Of a DNA stretch of 64,000 bases, positions 56,036 through 64,000 are shown piece by piece; the stretch's first letter is position 1; the number at the start of each line of letters is the position of its first letter. Under the pieces are notes generated by a model. The model saw nothing but the letters and a program-made list of their open reading frames with translations, did not search any database and was not told where the DNA came from. This stretch comes from Bombyx mori. Taxonomy: Eukaryota; Arthropoda; Insecta; Lepidoptera; Bombycidae. The stretch covers positions 3,856,501 to 3,920,500 of the forward strand of contig NC_085130.1 in assembly GCF_030269925.1 (NCBI RefSeq), in the 5' to 3' direction. The position numbers were made by a program, and so were the translations under genes.

Positions 56036-57096
56036 ATTATTAGGGCTCTCATATATAGAGGTAACCACTGTACAAAATTAGTGTTTAATTTCCACAAAAA
56101 ACCCTCATTTCAAGCCGGTACACCTGGTAAATTAACCAATGCAAAATTTTATTCATATAATAAAATGTTTGTTTCTTTTGAATAAATTTCATGCTTTTCA
56201 CACTTAAAAACTTTTCTTTATTGATTATGAACAAAAAAACGTAGTATTTATGTACTGAAAACATTTTTTTTCAACTAATTTCTGTACTTGTTTTTTTTTT
56301 CAAAATATATTTAACTACTGACGATCGAATGATTAAATTGTTTCTCATTCATTACATATAGGCACCGTTTTTTTCATTTCATTAAATTGATATCGATTTC
56401 TGAAGTGAAATACTTCCAATCACTCCTATAAGTCTCAATGACCTCAATTTTGGGTAGTTATTTTATTTCAAACCTTTTAATAAATTAAAAATCATGCATT
56501 CATTACAAAACATTTGTTTTCTTTGATAAAATTAGGAACCAATTAAATCCTTAAATTTAATAATTTAAGATCCGAAATGCAACTTACCGTAAAGTTTAAT
56601 TGGGATTGAAATAATAATTATTTAATTCTTCAATATGTAGCACAAGCCAAATTAGTCCTTATTGCACAATCACATACAAATAAAATTACGAATTTTGAAT
56701 ACCTAACGCAAACCGCGACTAAGTCCAAGTTGCGGAGTCAAAGATTGACATTCATGTGAAAAATCTGACATTTGACAGCTTTTGCAGTTTTATTAAAATT
56801 AAAAATACGAAGATATTGAACCATAACAAGTAAATTTTCACAAATTCACCTAAACTTAGATAATTTATCTAAAAAAAATATTTTTTAATTTGCACTCTTT
56901 TTATTTATTTATATTGAGGCACAAAACAAACTACAACCATAGAAATTATAAGTTTAATTATTTATCATAGCAATCCTAAGTTATGAAAAACTCAATAGAT
57001 GGCTATGCGACTTTGAAAGGTTTGATGACGGAGAGAAGATCTTCCACCGCGCGGTAGACTGGAGGTCTGAATGTTGTTTTCCGGATAAAATTTTTT
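56036..57096. other. No gene seen
   Basis: AT-rich; around 56740-56800 'attgacattcatgtgaaaaatctgacatttgacagc' type sequence resembles lepidopteran gene 5' flanks, but no exon follows. Confidence 0.4.
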
Positions 57097-57350
57097 CCTA
57101 CTTAATCTAGTAACCTCGAGGTGTTATTCTAGATTCGCCGAGCTTGTAGGTGAGCTCACGGAGCTCAAACCTGACGAACACGAACCCTAGCAAGAGCCGT
57201 CCTTCGCAGAATCTACCACCAGATCGGAAACGCGACCCACTGAGAAGATCCGGCGAGAAATTGAGTGGGCTGTGTCTGTGGGTTAATTTACTCGTCGAGC
57301 CCTTCGTCGCAACCGACGCGACGGATTCGACAAGCACGATGACCGGGTTG
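57097..57350 (-). mobile_element. Repeat family B, longer copy
   Basis: Minus strand, 'cctacttaatctagtaacct' to 'gacgcgacggattcgacaag'. Confidence 0.85.
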
Positions 57351-57731
57351 TTCGAAACTTGCGGAGCTTGTATTTATGCAAGCATATCTTGAAATTGTCG
57401 AAAGCGAGATTCAGGCATCCGTTAAATATCTTGTGTTTCAAGATGGCTACTCGCCATAAGACTTAAGTTTAATTCATAACATAAATTAAAATATACCAGA
57501 AAGATTTTGTGTCAAAGTCGTTATTGTAAAATCATTAACTATTATTACGTACACAGTATACTTTGTAATATAAACATTAGACCGAAGCAGGACCAAATCA
57601 AGATTATTTATTTGAAATTATAATCAATAGAAATGAAATGGAATGGAACAAAACGAAATAAGATAAAATATTATAGATCAAAGATCAAATTAAATTTTAA
57701 TAGGAATTCATCTCTCAGTAAAATAATGTAA

Positions 57732-58600
57732 AGGCAGATTCATATTGAGTCAGTAACTGTTACTAACGTCAGTGCTGGCGCCGAAAACTGACCCTTACGA
57801 TTTATACGCAGCCAGTACATCGTCAGTAGTCGAGGATATTTCTTATGTGTTCTTCTTACGTGTACACACGTTTATTTGTAAAGTCAGTGTTGAAAAATGA
57901 ATTCTCGAAAATAGCAAAAAAAATCAGAGTTAATAATTTGTTGAGAAAATGTACCTTTGTGATGATGCAAGAACTAACTGGTATGTTATAAGAAATATCT
58001 AAAAAGAAGCGAATTTGGGTAAGAAAATGGATAGGTGACAGCGATCAAACTAGAGGCTCAGCTCTGTTGTTAACCCAATTGAGAATTGAAGATCCTAGGG
58101 AATACAAACTGGCTTTGAGAGTGACGCCAAAAGACTGATGATTTGCTTATGTCGTTATTAAGCTCTATTCAGCGTCAAGACACATTTATGAGAGACGCCT
58201 TGCCAGCCAATATTCTGTAACGCTGTTGGGCGCATTTTTTTATTTCTATAATTTTGTGATTTATTATCCCACAAGCATTCATTATCGTGGTGTAGTTGAA
58301 TAATCTTTAAGTTCTTCGTGTCGTTTACTTTTCGCGTCATTTTGTGATGTGGTGCAATGCAGCGTGGTCACTGTACAATAAAGTGGCAGCGACTTCGGCA
58401 TTTACACGGCGTCAGTAGCGCTGGCGTGGGTGGCGGGGGAAGCGGACTGACGCCGAAAAATATGAAGATGGAATATTGAATTTAGTACTGACGCGACACT
58501 ACTGTACTGACTTGAAATCAATTTACACGATGGCAATGCCAGGTCAGCACTGACTCGGTAGTGCACTGACGTTAGTTACTGATTCAATATAAATCTGCCT
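57732..58600 (+). mobile_element. PIF/Harbinger-type element, 869 bp, with transposase remnant
   Basis: Terminal inverted repeats AGGCAGATT[C/T]ATATTGA[G/A]TCAGTAAC, flanked by TAA on both sides (57729-31, 58601-03). At 57995-58200 it retains HARBI1-like coding: IWVRKWIGD, RGSALLLTQLRIEDPREYKL and QRQDTFMRDALPA-like sequence, with frame breaks. The rest of the nuclease is missing. Confidence 0.85.
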
Positions 58601-59064
58601 TAAATGATAAATTTATTTACTCCTTGTAATCCGTTTTTAGCATAGGTTTTTTATTAGTGACGCGACATATTGTTCTATACGTACAATTGCTTATTTAAAT
58701 AGCATCCACTTTGAAGGCACACACATAAACATGTATTTATCTCGTTCTTACTCAGCACTGTAACTCGCAGGAAAACAATATGACAGTATCTCAGTACGTA
58801 CATAAAGTAAAACATGAATATACGTAAATACCTAATGAGGCCGAAAATCCACCATGTGTAGCGCACATAGACTTGAAATATAGGCATGGAATTAATAAGT
58901 ACCTACAACTCTATGACTATAGGTTTCATACTTCAGCCACCACTAGCGCGCCAACAAATGTCATTGTCAGTCAGTTCAGCTGGTACGGTACCGTACTGTC
59001 AAAAAATCGTGGTTTTAATCAAAATAAATAATTTTCTTTGTGATTTAAAATAATTGTGCCAAAT

Positions 59065-60763
59065 ATGCCAATGTGTAGTGTAATAGGGTGCGGCAAAAAA
59101 AAAACACCAAATCAGCCATCTTTAACCATACACAGGTACGCTATAAATAACATCAAAAATTTATTGTTAATATTGCCGGGAAGATTATAATTAGCAAGGT
59201 TCATGTGCAGTTATAGGTCATTAATGGATTTGACTTATTTAACTATATTTTTACGCTTAAATAATGTTAATTTTTTAGCTGGGGTTGTACACCATTTATC
59301 GACTTCGATATCGATTTAATATGATTGCTTATTTCCTATTTTATCATGCTACCCTGCTTAAAACATATAAAAATAATAATTAAAACATATTTTATAGGAT
59401 CCCAAGAAATGAGAGTAGAAAGAAAAAGTGGCTGGAAGCCATTAGAATGGAAAATATAAAGTCAAATGTAAAAGATGTTTATATTTGCTCGCGACATTTT
59501 GATGATAAATGTTTCAACAAAACTATGGATGTGATTCGACTACGAGATGATGCCGTGCCCTCGAAATTTGTAAGAGTAGAGAGAGTTTATACTGTTACTT
59601 TTAAGTTTAGTTAAGTTAGTTATTATACATATTTTAATACATACATATTATTTTACAACAAAATATGCTATAAAAGGATCAAAATTAATAAACAAGTTTT
59701 TTATGGTGGGATGATGATTAGCAGGATAGGCATTAGATTTTCGGCTTATTATATAATTCCTGCTCCGTCTTCGCATTTGACGGCCTAAATATGTCTTCTC
59801 GTGCCTTTCACCTTCATGGAGACTGCTCGTATAATTGAAATTTGTACTTTTACTTTTAGCCTTTGATATACTTGTTGCTGCTACATTATTACTGATATGC
59901 TAGTTATGACTGGTTGTGATCTATGTCATTCTCATTCTATATAACAATTTCAGACTGGCCTCCCACGGAATCCTGCTCCTGTTCCTATTTCTGAAACTTC
60001 AGAAGCTGCAACATCAGCAGTAAGTAACTTATTTATCGATAGCTAGATAATTTAAGAACTGCCAATTTTCAGTACCTACCAGTTTTGCTCGCGACTTTAT
60101 CTGCGTAGAATTAATAGGTACTTCAGGTAAATGGCCCACCGACTATCAATTCACTCTACTATATCAGCCTGGCAAGTGTTCGGAGCTGCCAAATTTTGTG
60201 AGACTAACTGACAGGTCGATATCTTCCGGGGAACTGGTATTCAGTGGGTGCCCTTAGTCTTAGTCTGGGTTTAAACACACTTTTTTATACACAGCTCCCC
60301 ATGACGACGACTGCCGTGTGTACTGCTTCTTTTGCTTCTGTCCCTGGCACCTCAGGAGTGGATAATCTACTGGTACGTATACTACACCATGACCTACCTT
60401 AAGGCATCCTCTAACTGAACCCACTAACCGCCAGTTAGCAACACTCATATTGAAAAACATTTGATGAAAAACATTCGAATACTTGCAGTCTAGTACTAGT
60501 ACTTATTGGCAAATTATTTAAAATTACCTCCAAATTTGTGATCGCCTACACATAAACATAGTGTAATCAATTATAATCATTTTTTATTTCAGATCCAAAC
60601 GCATAAAATAAAAAAACTTGAAGATAAATGTGATTTCTTAAGGAAGAAAGTAAAAAGACTACATGAAACAGTGCGGCGGCAAAAGATAAAAATTGTACAG
60701 TTCGAGAACATTATAAAATATATAATACAGAAAAAGCCTACAGGAAAGAACTGCCTGGCTTAA
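59065..60763 (+). CDS. THAP-domain coiled-coil protein, 185 aa, five exons (P-element-like N-terminal part)
   Basis: Exons: 59065-59135, 59398-59569, 59954-60019, 60295-60372, 60593-60763, all with GT/AG sites and in frame (558 nt). Residues 1-81 form a THAP zinc finger: MPMCSVIGC gives C-x4-C, CSRH gives C-x2-H, with KKWLEAI and AVPSKF at the expected places. THAP domains bind specific DNA. Residues 82-129 are a Pro/Ser/Thr/Ala-rich linker. Residues 130-185 (HKIKKLEDKCDFLRKKVKRL, HETVRRQKIKIVQFENIIKY) form a coiled coil, then a TAA. In P elements the same order, THAP then leucine zipper, precedes the catalytic part. Broken catalytic pieces follow directly downstream, so this is either a deleted P-like element or a gene domesticated from one. 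Confidence 0.82.
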
Positions 60764-60819
60764 CATCCCTAAAACATCGGCCTTATTGAAGTGATGTTTG
60801 AAGGTGTAATTGGCTATAT

Positions 60820-61640
60820 AAATGGCCTGAGGCTGCCGTCAGGGCAGTTAGTAATTGAGTCGAGGAGAAAGACTGGCTTTGTGGGGTTAATCATTGATCT
60901 GAAAAGCGCATTAGCATGATGTCGACACATTTATATCGAAAACATTAGATCTATATCGACATCTTGATGAAAACACTAATATATTAAAATATTGGCCACT
61001 GTACGAGATCAGCCAGGATCACGTCGTGCTATTTTTTCGGCTATAAGAGCTCCAGGGAGTTTTAACAATAATCCAAATGCCATTCAATTTAAAGCAGCCT
61101 TCAAGAAGCTTCTTATTCGAGCCGAAATTCGCGACGAAGGGCTCTGCAATTGCTTTGCCTTGGAGCAAGTAAATATTTTAAATTTCACAAGTTAAAACCG
61201 AAAAAAAGCAATTGGTTGATGTGCCAGAAGATGACAGCACCTTATACAAGGAAGCCATAGATTGCTTGCTCTTTCCGTATATGCTGACTCAGTTGTTACT
61301 TACACCGCAGGATTTGTATCTAGAAAATTATCCCGCAATATAAAATGTCATATGTGTGCTTCGTTATTGTTTGGAGGTCCGAACAGCAATTTGAAAACGA
61401 TTGATTCATTTTAAAACAAGGGGTGGACTGGAATACCTATCGAATGTTGTTGAAGACATAACGAAAAAGACAGAAAAAAACATTAAACCTAACTTGGATA
61501 AGTCGATGCCCCAAAACTATTTTAATCATATATTTAAACCCAATAAGGAGCACTACTCCGAAAAATCGGACATAATTTTTCGGTCGGAATCAATTTATCA
61601 TGACACTAATCATAAAAATAATACTATTTAAATAAAATTG
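60820..61640 (+). pseudogene. P-element/THAP9-like transposase, C-terminal remnants
   Basis: Pieces in changing frames: 60822-60918 (INGLRLPSGQ, RRKTGFVGLIIDLKSALA, stop); 61000-61145 (SQDHVVLFFSAIRAPG-like, then NNNPNAIQFKAAFKKLLIR); 61269-61390 (DSVVTYTAGFVSRKLSRNIK, CHMCASLLFGG); 61405-61490 (HFKTRGGLEYLSNVVEDITK). These match the P/THAP9 family C-terminal order. The central RNase-H and GTP-binding region between the coiled coil and GFVGL is absent. Confidence 0.78.
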
Positions 61641-61919
61641 TTTTATTCCGTAACGAGTACAACACTATTGTAAATTCGTTAAATTTGTTATAATTAAGTG
61701 ATTTTAGAGAGGAAGTCCTAAGGAATGACGTTTGTAATTAAATAAATGTTCTGAAGGTGTTTTTTTTTTTATCACGCGGTCCCTTGATAATTTTAAAATT
61801 TGAATCACTCTCACTTATGGTGCGGCGCGGCGGCACACCTATCTTGAGGTGCGTTGCGGTAGTGTGTTACGGACTTTAGAGTCAGCAACACAATTAAAAT
61901 AGATTGTAATAGAGAGGTA
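61641..61919. other. Spacer between two DNA transposons
   Basis: No coding. Contains 'ggtgcggcgcggcggcacac', a GC-rich patch. Confidence 0.4.
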
Positions 61920-63142
61920 TAGTAATCGGCAAACTTCTTGAGCAAATGACCTTGACTGCGCAGAACCGAATTTTAGATCACTTTGGTGGTGAGGGTGAGG
62001 CACGACGGCAGGGGAAATCGTATCGAGCGCGTTATTGGTAGATCAGTCGAGCCTTACGTCCCGCACCGCGCCCTCATTCCGCTTGTTCCCAAAAGTACGC
62101 TTGCGTACAGTGGAAAGTCTATCGTTATTAATCGTTAAGTTATTTGTATAATTGCTTGTGGACTTTGTTGCCATTGCTATTTGGTGAGTGTTTGTTGATT
62201 TTTTATAAAACATACACTATGCCGTGACAAACTGGTGTAGTACTTAAAAGAAAGGGTAGAAAATTTGTGTACGATGTATATTGCTTCATTATAAAACAGG
62301 GGAAGAATGATATGGAAAAATTAAAACAGACTTCGGAAGCAACAAAAACATCAGTGAGTACTGTTAGGTGCATTATTAACGAAGCTAAAGGCTCTGGCTT
62401 GCTCGCCGTGTTTCGGACTCCGGGTAAGAAAAGATCAGGGAAAAAGAAAGTTACCGGAATGGATAGTTTCGTTCAATCTGTAATAAAAAGATGTAATCAT
62501 AATAACTACATAACAAGCAGCGAAACTCCGTACCGTAGAAAGGCTTCGAAAAATTTCAAGAAGATATAAATTTTAATGGCTCGGAATGAAGCTTACGACG
62601 AATTATGAAAGAGCTAGGCTTCAGATGGAAGAAAAGAACAGAAAATAATCGGAAGCTGGTAAATGAAAAAAGTAACATTCGATTACTACGAATCGAATAT
62701 CTTCAAAAAATAATTAATTATAGACAAAAAAGAAGACCGAATCGACCGAGTTGTAAACTACGCCGATGAGCCCTATGTCGACTCATCACGATGATAGCGA
62801 CTCGGGTGATAAAAACAGTGATGATGATGATGGTCAAGATTATGATAACGAAAAAAAAATTACAAATACCAGCTTCGCATCAACTGAACCAAGACCTGGC
62901 AACAGCTCTAGTTTTGACTTAATAGAAGGAATATCTATTTTACCCCAAGATTAAATTATTACAATTATTAACCTATATGTTTTGTTGATGTTGTAATAAA
63001 TATATAAATAAATACATATGTTGATTTTAATAATTTAATAGCATTATGACGCAGAGTAAGTAATGTTTTTGCACGTGAGTGTACCATGCGCAAACTTACC
63101 CCCACTACGTCAACAAATGCTCAAGAAGTTTGCCGGTTATTA
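61920..63142 (+). mobile_element. Tc1/mariner-superfamily element with 25-bp TIRs, 1,223 bp
   Basis: The left end TAGTAATCGGCAAACTTCTT (61920 on) and right end (inverse TAATAACCGGCAAACTTCTT) match at 23 of 25 positions. TA flanks both ends (61918-19, 63143-44). It holds a shortened transposase. Confidence 0.87.
62219..62954 (+). pseudogene. Internally deleted DDE transposase in the 61920 element
   Basis: From an ATG at 62219 there is an immediate TGA, then GRKFVYDVYCFIIKQG, a helix-turn-helix (SEATKTSVSTVRCIINEAKG), KRSGKKKVTGMDSFVQSVIK and, past a frameshift near 62560, LRRIMKELGFRWKKR. Around 62750, ADEPYVDSSR-like sequence (start of the DDE core) joins directly to an acidic tail DDSDSGDKNSDDDDGQDYDN. 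Most of the catalytic core is therefore missing. Confidence 0.75.
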
Positions 63143-63144
63143 TA

Positions 63145-63461
63145 AGTAGTCGAAGAAAAACACGTACTATTATTTTGATATCCAAAACAGCATATGCATT
63201 ATGTATGCTAACGTTTTATCGTTGACATAAAGCTTTAAGTTTTGCGGTCACTGAGTTGTTAAACGACAACTTTATAAAATCAGTGTAGTAAGTTTTAAAG
63301 ATTGTCATATAGTTTACTTGGCAAAGAAGCATGATCTTGTCTTAGATTTGACACATCTAAATCCAAGTATCTTTTTCACATAAGCAATATTATTCCTATT
63401 AAAGTATAAATAAAATGAGCCAAGAACGTTTATCGATAAAACCTAATAACATTAAAATCTT
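63145..63461. other. No gene seen
   Basis: AT-rich spacer between the Tc1/mariner-type element and a MITE. Confidence 0.5.
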
Positions 63462-63638
63462 CAGTGTGCTTAGTGCGAGTGTTTTAACGTTCTCGATAGC
63501 GTAAAAGTTAGCTCATATTTGTATGGAATTGGATCATTTGCCTACGTTTGCCGCTAGGGGCGCTGTTCCAACTGCATACAGAATTGGGTTAACTTTTACG
63601 CTATCGAGAACGTTAAAAAGCTCGTACTAAGGACACTG
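63462..63638. mobile_element. Palindromic MITE, copy 5
   Basis: CAGTGTGCTTAGTGCGAG to CTCGTACTAAGGACACTG, 177 bp, same centre as copy 2. Confidence 0.85.
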
Positions 63639-63737
63639 GGCAGCACTAAAACCGCCATGCTTAGCGGTCGGATGACGTCATAGTGGCACGCATTTTTTGT
63701 TGATGTTTCATTTCTATAGGTTTCATACTTTAGTGGT

Positions 63738-64000
63738 TTTTGGATTTGAACAAATACTTAGGCGTCACCCTCGACAGAAGGATGACATTCCGCCCCCATA
63801 TAAAGACGGTACGCGACCGTGCCGCCTTCATACTAGGACGTCTCTACCCGATGATATGCAGGCGAAGTAAAATGTCCCTTAGAAATAAGGTGACACTACA
63901 AAACGTCATGACCTATGCAAGTGTAATGCTCGCTCACGCGGCCCGCATTCCCTTAAAATCATTCCAAGTAATCAATCCCGTTTTTGCAGGATAGCCGTCG
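63738..64000 (+). pseudogene. Non-LTR retrotransposon reverse transcriptase fragment, cut by the window edge
   Basis: Reads NKYLGVTLDRRMTFRPHIKT, VRDRAAFILGRLYPMICRRS and SLRNKVTL, then VMTYASVMLAHAARIPLKSF, a Jockey-type C-terminal region. About eight residues are missing between VTL and VMTYAS, and the frame breaks near 63975. Confidence 0.85.

Overview
The window is insect nuclear DNA, almost certainly the silkworm Bombyx mori or a close relative. It is AT-rich, has spliced genes, and carries about thirty copies or fragments of the Bm1 SINE. It also has lepidopteran Helitrons with 5'-TC and CTAG-3' ends. There are no bacterial operons, no CRISPR array, and no tRNA or rRNA gene I can support. 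Most of the sequence is transposon-derived.

Host genes. (1) 49-1206 (-): an intact single-exon F-box protein of 385 aa. (2) 5922-25938 (-): a glycerol-kinase family gene rebuilt here from 13 exons. The exons join in frame with GT/AG sites to a 557-aa protein ending in a hydrophobic tail, like the C-terminal tail of vertebrate GK. Reading through the last-but-one donor gives an alternative 699-aa protein with a long polar tail. Several catalytic or nucleotide-site residues differ from active glycerol kinases (Asp to Asn at residue 260; Gly-Thr to Arg-Ser; the DGG Gly to Lys), so it may be a pseudoenzyme. (3) 59065-60763 (+): a five-exon gene for a 185-aa THAP-domain plus coiled-coil protein. 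It lies directly upstream of broken C-terminal parts of a P-element/THAP9-like transposase, so it looks like an internally deleted P-like element with an intact N-terminal DNA-binding product.

Layout. 1.2-6 kb: a Helitron inserted in a minisatellite, and a palindromic MITE. 6-26 kb: the glycerol kinase locus, whose introns hold a DD37D mariner-like element with complete ends, a hAT MITE, a PIF/Harbinger MITE, a Helitron, tRNA-derived SINEs and many Bm1 copies. 26-43 kb: repeat-rich DNA with adjacent Helitrons, LINE 3' ends, a diverged segmental duplication (31.3-32.8 and 38.9-40.2 kb), and an arthropod gene remnant broken by two insertions. 43380-48265: a near-perfect tandem duplication of 2,443 bp. 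48-57 kb: nested SINE and LINE tails and a mariner fossil. 57.7-64 kb: a cluster of DNA transposons (PIF/Harbinger, P-like, a Tc1/mariner-type element with clear ends, the palindromic MITE) and a LINE reverse-transcriptase fragment at the edge.

The host genes do not form an obvious pathway. Their common theme is genes embedded in, and probably reshaped by, mobile DNA.
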